Below are positions 8,397 to 16,443 of a stretch of 49,966 bases of DNA, one piece after another (within the stretch, counting starts at the first letter, position 1; every line of letters begins with the position of its first letter). Below the pieces are notes generated by a model. That model was given only the letters and a program-made list of their open reading frames with translations. It ran no database searches and had not been told where the DNA came from. The position numbers and the translations under genes are program-made. The stretch lies in NCBI RefSeq assembly GCF_024137025.1, contig NZ_JAMYJR010000063.1, positions 1 through 49,966 on the forward strand. Direction: 5' to 3'. The stretch is from Paractinoplanes aksuensis (lineage in GTDB: Bacteria; Actinomycetota; Actinomycetes; Mycobacteriales; Micromonosporaceae).

Positions 8397-9368
8397 ATGA
8401 ATGCAGAGATCGTGGGTCCGGGACTGTCGGTAGTCGTGCCGGTTTTCAACGAGCAGGATGTGCTGCCGCTGTTCGCCGCGCGGCTGCGGCCCGTGCTCGA
8501 CGCGCTCGATGTTTCGTACGAGGTGCTGACCGTCGACGACGGCAGCCGGGACGCGACGCCGGCCGTGCTGGAGCGGATGCGCCGGGAGTGGCCGCAGTTG
8601 CGGGTCGTGCGGTTGCGCCGCAACGCCGGGCATCAGAACGCGCTCACCGCGGGCCTGCACCGGGCCCGCGGCCGATACGTGGTCAGCATCGACGTCGACC
8701 TGCAGGATCCGCCCGAGGTCATCGCCGACATGCTGGCGCTGGCCCGGGCCGAGAACCTCGACGTCGTGCACGGGGTGCGCACCGATCGCAGCACCGACAG
8801 CATGTTCAAGCGCTGGTCGGCCGGGCTCTACTACCGCCTCATCCGGCGGGTCGTGGGGGCCGCCGTGCCGCACAACGCCGGGGATTTCCGCCTGCTCAGC
8901 CGCACCGCCGTGGACGCGCTGACCGAGCTTCCGGAGCAACTGCCCGTCTACCGGCTGCTGGTTCCCTGGCTGGGTCTGCCCAGCGGCGAGGTGTCGTACG
9001 CCCGGGAAGTGCGCGCGGCCGGCCGGTCCAAGTATCCGCTGGGCAAGATGATCCGGCTGGCTCTGGACAGCATCACCGGGTTCTCCGCGGCGCCGCTGCG
9101 GGTCGCGACCTGGCTGGGGCTGGCCGGTGTCGCGTTGTGCGTGCTGATGGGCGGGGGCGTCCTGGCCGCGTACGCCTGGGGCACTGTCGTTCCGGGGTGG
9201 ACGTCGATGTTCGTGGCGCTGGTCTTCCTCGGCGCGCTGCAGCTGCTGGGTCTGGGCCTGCTCGGTGAGTACGTGGCGCGCATCTACACCTCGGTCCAAG
9301 GGCGTCCGGCGTACGTGGTGACGTTCGATTCCGCGGTGGCCCGGCGCCCGGCCGAGGTGCGGCTGTGA
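8397..9368 (+). CDS. GtrB/DPM1-like polyprenyl-phosphate glycosyltransferase (GT2)
   Basis: 323 residues. The GT-A domain runs from LSVVVPVFNE to about residue 220, with the metal and nucleotide site DVDLQDPPE (Asp99/Asp101) and VDDGSRD. Two membrane helices follow (about 233-257 and 266-290), the GtrB layout. Such enzymes move a sugar from a nucleotide donor to polyprenyl phosphate on the cytoplasmic side. The gene overlaps the next one as GTGA, and that protein is a membrane GT-C enzyme that would use the lipid-linked sugar outside. The start ATG has no good Shine-Dalgarno sequence, so translation may be leaderless. Which sugar is used cannot be read from the sequence. Confidence 0.85.
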   Translation: MNAEIVGPGLSVVVPVFNEQDVLPLFAARLRPVLDALDVSYEVLTVDDGSRDATPAVLERMRREWPQLRVVRLRRNAGHQNALTAGLHRARGRYVVSIDVDLQDPPEVIADMLALARAENLDVVHGVRTDRSTDSMFKRWSAGLYYRLIRRVVGAAVPHNAGDFRLLSRTAVDALTELPEQLPVYRLLVPWLGLPSGEVSYAREVRAAGRSKYPLGKMIRLALDSITGFSAAPLRVATWLGLAGVALCVLMGGGVLAAYAWGTVVPGWTSMFVALVFLGALQLLGLGLLGEYVARIYTSVQGRPAYVVTFDSAVARRPAEVRL

Positions 9369-10549
9369 CCGCGACCGCCGTACGCCCACAGGTTGATCTC
9401 AAGATTCCGGTCCCGACATCGAAGTGGCGTCCGGCGTGGCTGGCCGCCTCGGCGGTCTGGTCGGCCTCGATCGTCGTGCACGTGCTGGTCAGCGCGCTCG
9501 CCTGGCTGACCCACGAGGGCAACGGCCCCGCCCCTGATTTCTGGTCGGCGTTCCTCGGGTGGAACAACTGGGACGCCCAGCACTACGTGCGGATCGCCGA
9601 GAGCGGCTACGTAGGCCTCAGCGCCGGTTACCCGGCGTTCTTCCCGCTCTATCCGCTACTGATCCACGTGTTCGATCCGCTGCTGCCCGGCGACGGGATG
9701 GTCAGCGCCCTGGTCGTGGCCAACGCGGCCGCGTTCGGCGCCCTGGCCGTGCTGTACCGGCTGGCCGACCACGAGTTCGGGCCGCGGGTGGCCCAGCGCG
9801 CGGCCTGGTATCTCGCCGTCTTCCCGATGGGGTTCTTCCTGTTCATCGGCTACAACGAGTCGCTGTTCCTGCTGCTGGTGGTGGGCGCGCTGTACGCCGC
9901 CCGCCGCGGGCACTGGTGGCTGGCGGGCTCGCTCGGCGCGCTGTCGTCGGCGACCCGCCTGTTCGGCCTGCTGCTGATCCTGCCGCTGGCCGTCGAATAC
10001 GTGCGCCAGGTCGGCCGGCGGCCCCGCCGGGACGTGCTGGCGCTGGCCCTGGTGCCGCTGGGGGTCGTCGCCTACAGCGTCTACTGCCTGATCGAGCTGG
10101 GCAGCCCGGTCCAGTTCAGCATCGCCCAGGACCAGTGGGGCCGGCGCTACACGGTCCCGGGCGAGGCGTGGCTGATCTCGATCCGGCAGATGACCGAGCA
10201 CGGGCTGCTCCACAAGAACACCCTCGGCGCCATCGTCGACGCCGGCACGATCCTGATCGCGGTGGTGCTGCTGGTGCTGTGCGTGAAGGGCCCGTTCCGG
10301 TTCCGGCGGGACCAGATGTATCTCGTGGTGCAGGGGGCCATCACCCTGGTCATGCTGATGTCGACCGAGGTCGGGGGCCGCTCGATGCAGTCGTCGGCGC
10401 GCTACGCGATGGAAGCGGTGGCCATCTTCCTGCTGCTGGCCCGCATGGGCGCCAACCGGACGGCCGACCGCGCGATCCTGGTGGTCGGTGCGTCGCTGCA
10501 GGCAGTGTTCCTGGTTGTTTTCATGGCCGGAACGTTCCTGGTGGCCTGA
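9365..10549 (+). CDS. GT-C membrane mannosyltransferase, PIG-V-like
   Basis: 394 residues with about nine to ten hydrophobic helices. Diagnostic motifs near the N-terminus are WDAQHYVRIAESGY, which carries the acidic residue expected in the first outer loop of GT-C enzymes, and FFPLYPLL, both typical of the PIG-V/GT76-like group. It would take the sugar from the lipid-linked donor made by the upstream GT2 and place it on an extracytoplasmic acceptor (glycolipid, polymer or protein). GTG start overlapping the GT2 stop. The last bases are followed within 40 bases by the response-regulator gene with its own promoter-like box. Confidence 0.75.
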   Translation: MTATAVRPQVDLKIPVPTSKWRPAWLAASAVWSASIVVHVLVSALAWLTHEGNGPAPDFWSAFLGWNNWDAQHYVRIAESGYVGLSAGYPAFFPLYPLLIHVFDPLLPGDGMVSALVVANAAAFGALAVLYRLADHEFGPRVAQRAAWYLAVFPMGFFLFIGYNESLFLLLVVGALYAARRGHWWLAGSLGALSSATRLFGLLLILPLAVEYVRQVGRRPRRDVLALALVPLGVVAYSVYCLIELGSPVQFSIAQDQWGRRYTVPGEAWLISIRQMTEHGLLHKNTLGAIVDAGTILIAVVLLVLCVKGPFRFRRDQMYLVVQGAITLVMLMSTEVGGRSMQSSARYAMEAVAIFLLLARMGANRTADRAILVVGASLQAVFLVVFMAGTFLVA

Positions 10550-10551
10550 TC

Positions 10552-10568
10552 CTTATCGTCGCTTTATC
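10552..10568 (+). promoter_or_regulatory. CTTATC-N5-TTTATC response-regulator box
   Basis: CTTATC then TTTATC with the same 11-base period as the box at 8357. It lies 14 bases before the response-regulator start, so autoregulation is likely. The short distance leaves room only for a leaderless or near-leaderless transcript. Confidence 0.55.
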
Positions 10569-10582
10569 CCGATCATGGAAGC

Positions 10583-11254
10583 ATGGCCGACGTGCGAGTA
10601 CTGGTGGCGGACGACGAAAAGCTGCTGGCCGACACGATCGCGGTGGGCCTGCGCCGGGCCGCCATGGCGGTCGACGTGGCCTACGAGGGCGGCCAGGCGA
10701 TCGAGAAGATCCAGGTCAACCGGTACGACGTGGCCGTGCTCGACCGGGACATGCCGGGCGGGACGGGCGACGACGTGTGCCGGTGGATCGCCGAGCGGCA
10801 GCTCACGACCCGGGTGCTGCTGCTCACCGCGGCCGTCGGCGTCTACGACCGGGTCGAGGGGCTCAGCCTGGGCGCGGACGACTACCTGACCAAGCCGTTC
10901 GCCTTCGCCGAGCTGGTGGCCCGGGTGCAGGCGCTGGCCCGGCGGACGGCCCCGGCCCTGCCGCCGGTGCTCGAGCGCGACGGCGTGGTGGTGGACATCG
11001 CGACCCGTACGGCCAGCCGGGACGGCCGCGCGCTGGAGCTCACCAACAAGGAGTTCGGCGTCCTGCACGCGCTGATGCGGGCCCAGGGCCAGGCGGTCAG
11101 CACCGAGGACCTGCTGGAACAGGTGTGGGACGAGCACGCCGACCCGTTCAGCAACGTCGTGCGGGTGACCGTGTCGACGCTGCGCCGCAAGCTCGGCGAG
11201 CCGCCGGTCGTGCAGACGGTGCCACGGGCCGGCTACCGCATCGGGCTGGACTGA
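10583..11254 (+). CDS. OmpR-family response regulator
   Basis: 223 residues. The receiver domain has the acidic pair D10/D11, phospho-acceptor Asp54 (VLDRDMPG), Thr82 and Lys104 (LTKPF). The C-terminal winged helix (about 128-223) shows LTNKEFGVLHALM, the recognition region NVVRVTVSTLRRKL and the wing VPRAGYRI. The stop overlaps the histidine kinase start (TGATG). The two CTTATC boxes point to the glycosyltransferase pair and its own gene as targets; this is inferred from sequence only. Confidence 0.93.
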   Translation: MADVRVLVADDEKLLADTIAVGLRRAAMAVDVAYEGGQAIEKIQVNRYDVAVLDRDMPGGTGDDVCRWIAERQLTTRVLLLTAAVGVYDRVEGLSLGADDYLTKPFAFAELVARVQALARRTAPALPPVLERDGVVVDIATRTASRDGRALELTNKEFGVLHALMRAQGQAVSTEDLLEQVWDEHADPFSNVVRVTVSTLRRKLGEPPVVQTVPRAGYRIGLD

Positions 11255-12303
11255 TGGGACTGCGGGCCCGGCTCACCATCGCCCTCGCCGCGGCGGTGAC
11301 CTGGGTCTTCGTCGCCGATTTCATCTACCACCAGCTGCCCTGGCATTGGCCCGGCTACTACCCCTGCTACGACGACGTCGACGGCATGGCGTGCCGGATC
11401 ACCCGCAAGATCCCGATCGACAACCTCGTGCAGTACGGGGTCGTGCTGGCGGCGACCTCGGTGTTCGTGCCGCTGCTGATCTGGTGGGTGCTGGTGCCCG
11501 TGCGCCGGGTCCTGCCGGTCATCGCCCAGGTCGGCCCCCAGAACCTCGGGCACCGGATCCGCCCCGGGCGTGGCCGCGACGAGATGAACCGGCTGGGCCG
11601 GGCTCTGGACACGATGATGGACGGCATCGCCGCCGGCTACGAGGGGCAGCGCAGCTTCGCCGCCAACGCCTCGCACGAGCTGCGTACGCCGTTGGCCCTG
11701 CAACGCACGCTGATCGAGGTCGGCATGGCCGAGCCGCTGACCCCGGAACAGTCGGCCCTGCTGGCGAGCCAGCTGCTCGAGACCAACTCCCGCAACGAGC
11801 GCCTCATCGAGGGTCTGCTCGTGCTCAGCCAGGCCGACCAGGGCCTCGCTTCGAGCACCCCGCACCGCCTCGACCGCATCGCCGACGACGTCGTCACCGC
11901 CCACACCCGGGCCGCGCAGGACGCCGACATCAAGATCAAAACCGAATTGCGGCCGTACGAAGTGAGGGGCGACGGCGTGCTGCTGGAGCGCCTGATCCGC
12001 AACCTCGTGCACAACGCCATCAAGTACAACCGGCCCGGCGGATCGGTGGTGGTCGTCGTCAGCCCGGCCGACGGCGCGCTCACCGTGCAGAACACCGGCC
12101 CGCTGGTCCCGGCCGAGGACGTGACCCGCCTGTTCGAGCCGTTCACCCGCCTGGCCACCGGGCGCATCGACCACAGCGGGGGCAGCGGGCTGGGGCTGGC
12201 CATCGCCCGCTCGATCGTGCGCGCCCACGGCGGCACCATCACCGCCACCGCCCCGGCCGACGGCGGCCTGCACATCCGGGTCGACCTGCCCACGACGGAC
12301 TGA
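11254..12303 (+). CDS. Sensor histidine kinase with two-cysteine outer loop
   Basis: 349 residues. Two membrane helices (about 6-22 and 58-80) enclose a short outer loop of about 35 residues, rich in Trp and Tyr (WHWPGYYPCYDD), with Cys38 and Cys47. HAMP-like region 81-130, then the H-box FAANASHELRTPLA with His141. N-box NLVHNAIKYN, G1 region (TVQNTGP) and GGSGLGLAIA complete the ATPase domain. The ATG sits in the regulator's stop codon, so the pair is coupled. With so small a loop it may sense membrane state, peptides, metal or redox rather than a large ligand. Confidence 0.92.
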   Translation: MGLRARLTIALAAAVTWVFVADFIYHQLPWHWPGYYPCYDDVDGMACRITRKIPIDNLVQYGVVLAATSVFVPLLIWWVLVPVRRVLPVIAQVGPQNLGHRIRPGRGRDEMNRLGRALDTMMDGIAAGYEGQRSFAANASHELRTPLALQRTLIEVGMAEPLTPEQSALLASQLLETNSRNERLIEGLLVLSQADQGLASSTPHRLDRIADDVVTAHTRAAQDADIKIKTELRPYEVRGDGVLLERLIRNLVHNAIKYNRPGGSVVVVVSPADGALTVQNTGPLVPAEDVTRLFEPFTRLATGRIDHSGGSGLGLAIARSIVRAHGGTITATAPADGGLHIRVDLPTTD

Positions 12304-12414
12304 GCCGGCCTTTTGGTTACCTCGGCGGCGCAATTGTGAGAAAGCCCCGGCACAACCGGCGCCTGATCGATTCCTGACAACTGCTCAGCAAGCTTTCGGT
12401 TCTCCGCGAACGAA

Positions 12415-12435
12415 TCGCCGCTCCCTCTGCGGCGA
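12415..12435. other. Inverted repeat before the deacetylase gene
   Basis: Perfect 7-base stem TCGCCGC / GCGGCGA around a 7-base loop, 24 bases before the deacetylase ATG. It could be an operator, a leader hairpin in the mRNA, or the terminator of the kinase transcript. There is no CTTATC box here. Confidence 0.4.
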
Positions 12436-12459
12436 CCGCGCGGAGCCGGAGGTGATGAC

Positions 12460-13242
12460 ATGACGGACCAGCAGTGGACCGGCAGCAGGCGGGTGCTCCT
12501 CGCCCTCGGGGGCCTGACGTTGCTCAGCGCCTGCGCCCAGCCCCAGCCCCGGACGGCCGCTCCGCCCGTTGCCCCGACCACGCTCCCACCTTCGCCGCCG
12601 CCACCGTCCCCCTCACCCACGCCGACGGGACTGCCGCGCATCCCGGTGCAGAAGGCGCCGCGCTACGTCGTCCCGGCCGTTCCGGGCCAGAAGGTCGTGG
12701 CGCTCACCTTCGACGACGGCCCGCATCCGGTGTACACGCCGCAGGTGCTCAAGCTGCTGCGCAAGCACCACATCAAGGCCACGTTCTTCGTGGTCGGGCA
12801 GGAGGCGGCCGGTCATCCCGGGCTGATCAGGTCCATTGTCGACGACGGCCACACGGTGGGCACGCACACCTGGTCCCACGCCGACCTCCACCGGTTGCCG
12901 GCCGGGCGGGTGCGGACCGAGGTGGGCCGGGCGGTCGACACGGTGGCCGCTACGACCGGCCGGATACCCGAGCTGTTCCGGGCCCCGTACGGAAGCTGGT
13001 CGCCCGCGGTCTTCCAGGTCTGCGCGGCGCTCGGGCAGAGCTCGATCGCCTGGGACGTCGACCCGCGGGACTGGGACAACCCCGGTTCGGGCCGGATCCG
13101 CTCGAGGATCCTGGGCCAGGTCGGGAACCGGTCGATCGTGCTCACCCATGACGGTGGCGGCGACCGGTCGCCGACCGTACGAGCCTTGCGCGGAGCTCTG
13201 CCGATACTCATCGATTCCGGCTACCGTTTCGTGGGGGTGTGA
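12460..13242 (+). CDS. Lipoprotein polysaccharide deacetylase (NodB domain)
   Basis: 260 residues, strong GGAGGTGATG before the ATG. The signal has SRRVLLAL, close to a Tat motif, and the lipobox LLSA-C with Cys25, so it is probably an outer-leaflet lipoprotein. A Pro-rich linker (26-58) spans to the NodB domain: TFDDGPH (Asp85/86), HTWSH (His136/140), RAPYG (174-178), DVDPRDW and LTHDGG (His230), the full set of carbohydrate esterase 4 motifs. It should remove N- or O-acetyl groups from peptidoglycan or another wall glycan. It overlaps the LCP gene as GTGA, so the two act on the same surface. Confidence 0.9.
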   Translation: MTDQQWTGSRRVLLALGGLTLLSACAQPQPRTAAPPVAPTTLPPSPPPPSPSPTPTGLPRIPVQKAPRYVVPAVPGQKVVALTFDDGPHPVYTPQVLKLLRKHHIKATFFVVGQEAAGHPGLIRSIVDDGHTVGTHTWSHADLHRLPAGRVRTEVGRAVDTVAATTGRIPELFRAPYGSWSPAVFQVCAALGQSSIAWDVDPRDWDNPGSGRIRSRILGQVGNRSIVLTHDGGGDRSPTVRALRGALPILIDSGYRFVGV

Positions 13243-14315
13243 AAGCGATGCGCAGACGCTGGCGGTTGATCCTCACCGTGGTCGTCGTCGTGCTCGTCAC
13301 GGGATCAGTGGCCGCCGTGGCCGGGGCGCGCGCTCTCTCGCACCGCTATGAGGGCGCGGTCGAGCGGGCCGACCTGCTGCCACCCGCCCCGTCGCGGCCG
13401 GCGGGCGCCCCGACCGAGCCGCCCAAGGTCAAGGGGCCGATGAACCTGCTGCTCATCGGTTCCGACAGCCGCTCGAAAGGCGAACCGGGGGACGGGCGCA
13501 GCGATGTCGTCATCCTCGTGCACATCCCGAAGTCCACGGGCAAGGCGTACGTCATCTCGATCCCGCGCGACACGTACCTGCCGATCGCCACGGCCGACGG
13601 CGGGCGGGGATCGCGGAACAAGGTCAACGCGGCCTACGCGTGGGGCGGCGCGCCCCGGCTCGTGCAGACGCTCAACCAGTTCACCGGGGTGACGGTCGAC
13701 TGGCCGGTCATCATCGACTTCGCCGGCATCCGCACGCTGACCGATCTGGTCGGCGGGGTCGACGTCACCATCGACAAGAGGAGCGTCGACTCCTACCGCT
13801 TCCTGCCCGAGGACAGCCCGTACCCGTCGGCGCCGTGCACCGACCCGCAGGGCCGGTCCCGGCGGTGCGTCGCCTTCCCGGCCGGGACGGTGCACCTCGA
13901 CGGCAAGCTCGCCGAGTACTACGTGCGGCAGCGCCGCGGCCTGCCCAACGACGACCTCGACCGGTCGAAGCGGCACCAGCAGTATCTGCGGGCGCTGGCC
14001 GAGAAGATCGCCGACCAGAACCTGCTGACCGACCCGCTGAAGCTCGACCGGCTGGTCCGGACCGCGTCCGGCATGCTCACCGTCGACCGGCGCATGCCGG
14101 TGCAGCGCCTGGCGTTCACGCTGCGGCACCTGCGCGCGAAAGACCTGACTTTCATGACAGTGCCCATCGCCGAGAACCGGGACGTTCCGGGCGTCGGCGC
14201 GGTGATGGTGCCCGACCTCGCGCAGAGCCGCGAACTGTTCGCCGCCCTGCGCGGCGGCCGGCTCGACGACTACGTACGCGAGCACCCACCGAACGACGTC
14301 CGGCACGGTCGCTGA
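13239..14315 (+). CDS. LytR-CpsA-Psr (LCP) family cell-wall glycopolymer ligase
   Basis: 358 residues from the GTG in the previous stop; an ATG at 13248 is an alternative. An N-terminal membrane anchor (about 8-30) precedes the LCP domain: NLLLIGSDSR, GRSDVVILVHI, ISIPRDTYL, the KVNAAYAWGG loop, GGVDVTI and YYVRQRRG with the usual Arg pair, then DLDRSKRHQQYL. LCP enzymes transfer a polymer from polyprenyl pyrophosphate to peptidoglycan outside the cell. Two cysteines in an insert (PCTDPQGRSRRC) may form a disulfide. Its coupling to a glycan deacetylase suggests joint wall tailoring. Confidence 0.92.
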   Translation: MKAMRRRWRLILTVVVVVLVTGSVAAVAGARALSHRYEGAVERADLLPPAPSRPAGAPTEPPKVKGPMNLLLIGSDSRSKGEPGDGRSDVVILVHIPKSTGKAYVISIPRDTYLPIATADGGRGSRNKVNAAYAWGGAPRLVQTLNQFTGVTVDWPVIIDFAGIRTLTDLVGGVDVTIDKRSVDSYRFLPEDSPYPSAPCTDPQGRSRRCVAFPAGTVHLDGKLAEYYVRQRRGLPNDDLDRSKRHQQYLRALAEKIADQNLLTDPLKLDRLVRTASGMLTVDRRMPVQRLAFTLRHLRAKDLTFMTVPIAENRDVPGVGAVMVPDLAQSRELFAALRGGRLDDYVREHPPNDVRHGR

Positions 14316-14324
14316 CCGGGTTCC

Positions 14325-14408
14325 TCAGGGCACGAGAACCACCTTGCCGATGGTCCGGCCCCGCTCGACCAGGTCGTGCGCGGTGGCGGAGTGACGCCAA
14401 AGGTCGAG
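14325..14408 (-). pseudogene. C-terminal relic of a zinc-free quinone oxidoreductase
   Basis: The minus strand encodes about 25 residues ending HDLVERGRTIGKVVLVP and a stop, the usual C-terminus of quinone reductase-like MDR proteins; compare AHELLESGRTIGKVVL in the intact gene ending at 16443. The frame closes a few codons further upstream and no catalytic part is present. It lies in the 342-base gap 14316-14657, which otherwise holds only the leader of the next gene. Confidence 0.6.
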
Positions 14409-14657
14409 GCGGCCGAGCGGGGCTGGTAGGGGTCGTCCAGATCACAGTGGGCTCGACGGGGTCCGGGGCAGCGAATTCACCATGCCGGGTGGCGGAGCGG
14501 TGGTGGGATTGCACCCTGCGGGACGCCGCCGGCGGCGCCCGTGCGATGTGGCCGCGTACCGCGGGTGATGTGGCGGTCCCGGGCCCGGATCTACCTTCCG
14601 AATTGCGGGTGCCAGACCCGCGCCGGGAAACCCCGGCACAACCGGAAGGAAGATTCG

Positions 14658-15209
14658 ATGAGCGTTCTCATCCGCGACGACCTGGTGCTCTCGCAGGCCG
14701 TTGTCACGGCCGACGTCACCGCGCCGTTCGAGCACGTCGACATCGAGCAGTGGCTCAAGACGCTGCCGACCCACGAGTACCAGCGGTGCGCCCCGGGCGA
14801 CCACAAGGCCGCGGGCTACACGGTGGACGACGACGGCACCCCGATGTCGATCAACGTTGAGATGATCGGCACCGGGCTGGTCATCCAGCAGTACCGCTTC
14901 GAGGTGGCGACGCCGCACTACTGCAAGATGGTGTCGCTCTCCGACGTGTTCTCGGCGGCCGGCTGGACCACCACGCAGGTCATCTGGGAGCTCGGCATGG
15001 AGCAGCTCCAGGGCGACCAGCTGCGCTACGTGAACACCGTGACGTCGCACCCGACCGAGGACTTCCTGAAGTTCATCATCGCGAGCGGGCAGACGTTCGA
15101 GGACGCCGCCGCGGCCCGCCAGCACGCGTCCGGCGAGCACTGCAAGCTCGAGACCCCGCACTACGCCCAGAGCATCGCCAACGCCGCGATCGCCCGGGCC
15201 GCCGCATGA
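14658..15209 (+). CDS. Protein of unknown function, coupled to a His-rich peptide
   Basis: 183 residues from the ATG after GGAAGGA (7 bases). I do not recognise the family. There is no signal peptide or membrane helix. The centre (INVEMIGTGLVIQQYRFEV, then ATPHYCKMVSLSDVF) looks like alternating strands, followed by a helical end rich in His, Cys and Ala (QHASGEHCKLETPHYAQ). A small beta-barrel or SRPBCC-like fold is conceivable but not shown. Cysteines and histidines near the C-terminus plus the overlapping His-rich gene suggest a metal link. Confidence 0.65.
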   Translation: MSVLIRDDLVLSQAVVTADVTAPFEHVDIEQWLKTLPTHEYQRCAPGDHKAAGYTVDDDGTPMSINVEMIGTGLVIQQYRFEVATPHYCKMVSLSDVFSAAGWTTTQVIWELGMEQLQGDQLRYVNTVTSHPTEDFLKFIIASGQTFEDAAAARQHASGEHCKLETPHYAQSIANAAIARAAA

Positions 15210-15364
15210 CGACCGAAGACACGCACCCGCAGCACCACACCGTCGACGCGCACGAGCACGGCGAGGGTTGTGGTCACGAGCCGGTCGTGCACGGCGACCA
15301 CGTCGATTACCTGCACGACACGCACGCGCACGCCCGGCACGACGACCACTACGACGAGCACTGA
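15206..15364 (+). CDS. Small His-rich, probably metal-binding protein
   Basis: 52 residues of which 14 are His, with one Cys in GEGCGHEPVVHGDH and a YLHDTHAHARHDDHYDEH tail. The ATG overlaps the upstream stop (ATGA). The HG..CGH...HGDH..Y.HD.H pattern belongs to a family of tiny His-rich proteins that databases often label as zinc-transporter-related; their role is unproven. Zn or Ni binding or buffering is the likely job. No metal transporter lies nearby. Gene calling by length would miss it. Confidence 0.75.
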   Translation: MTTEDTHPQHHTVDAHEHGEGCGHEPVVHGDHVDYLHDTHAHARHDDHYDEH

Positions 15365-15435
15365 GGCGCGGGGTGACCGGCGGGGGCGCACCTGCCCGCG
15401 CCGGTCACTCGGACCCCGGCGAAAGGAGCACCCCC

Positions 15436-16443
15436 TTGCCTTCAGCGATACGGTTCGACCACCCGGGCCCGCCGGGTGTGCTGCGCCTGGTGCCCGTCGA
15501 ACGGCCCGAACCCGGCCCGGACGAGGTGCGGATCGAGGTCGCGGCGGCCGGCGTGAACAACGCCGATCTGCTCGAACGCCGCGGGCAGTACCCGGTCCCG
15601 CCCGACGCGCCGCCCGGGCTCGGCCTCGAGTGCGCGGGCACGATAACCGCGGTCGGCCGCGACGTGACCGACTGGCGGCCGGGCGACCAGGTGTGCGCCC
15701 TGTTCGCCGGGGGCGGGTATGCCGAGGAGGCTCTCGCGCCGGCCGCGCAGGTGATGACGATCCCGGCCGGCCTGAGCATGGTCGAGGCGGCGGCCCTGCC
15801 CGAGGTCGCCTGCACCGTGTACTCGAATCTGGCCATGATCGCCGGCCTCGCCGAGGGACAGACCGTGCTGGTCCACGGGGCCGGGGGCGGAATCGGATCG
15901 TTCGCCATCCAGTGGGCGGCGGCGATCGGGGCCCGGGTCATCGCCACCGCGGGCAGCCCGGCCAAGACGGCGGCCGCCATCGAACTCGGCGCGATGGGGG
16001 CGGTCAATTACCGTGAGGACGATTTTGTCGCCGCCACGCTCGGCGCGACCGACGGCCGCGGCGTCGACGCGATTCTCGACGTCGTCGGCGCCCCGTATCT
16101 GCGGCGCAACCTGGAGTGCCTCGGACCGGACGGGCACCTGGTGATCATCGGTGGGTCGGTCGGCCCGGTCACGCTCGACCTCGGGGCGCTGCTGTCGCGG
16201 CGGGCCAGCATCTCGGCCACCCTGCTGCGCGCCCGCCCGGCCCGGCAGAAGGCGGCGATCGTCGCCGGAGTCACCCGCGACGTCCTGCCGCTCGTCGCCG
16301 CTGGTGCGATCCGGGCCGTGGTCGACACGGTCTTCCCGCTGGCGGAGGCCGGCCGGGCCCATGAGCTGCTGGAGTCCGGCCGGACCATCGGCAAGGTCGT
16401 GCTGCGGACCCGCCACCACCAGCCATGCGTGCCGTCGCCCTGA
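15436..16443 (+). CDS. Quinone oxidoreductase, PIG3-like MDR family
   Basis: 335 residues from a TTG start preceded by GAAAGGAG (7 bases). The N-terminal GroES-like domain starts IRFDHPGPPGVLRL and has GVNNADLLERRGQYP and GLECAGTI. The nucleotide-binding fold has HGAGGGIGSFAIQWA (residues 147-161). No catalytic or structural zinc cysteines are present, so it belongs to the NADPH-dependent quinone reductase branch (TP53I3/PIG3-like). It ends in GRTIGKVVL. Cytoplasmic one- or two-electron reduction of quinones is the family's known activity. Confidence 0.9.
   Translation: MPSAIRFDHPGPPGVLRLVPVERPEPGPDEVRIEVAAAGVNNADLLERRGQYPVPPDAPPGLGLECAGTITAVGRDVTDWRPGDQVCALFAGGGYAEEALAPAAQVMTIPAGLSMVEAAALPEVACTVYSNLAMIAGLAEGQTVLVHGAGGGIGSFAIQWAAAIGARVIATAGSPAKTAAAIELGAMGAVNYREDDFVAATLGATDGRGVDAILDVVGAPYLRRNLECLGPDGHLVIIGGSVGPVTLDLGALLSRRASISATLLRARPARQKAAIVAGVTRDVLPLVAAGAIRAVVDTVFPLAEAGRAHELLESGRTIGKVVLRTRHHQPCVPSP

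Noticed and set aside
12345..14645. 15-base repeat CCCCGGCACAACCGG at 12345 and 14631
   Set aside because: One repeat pair of this length is about what chance gives in 50 kb of high-GC DNA, and the contexts differ.
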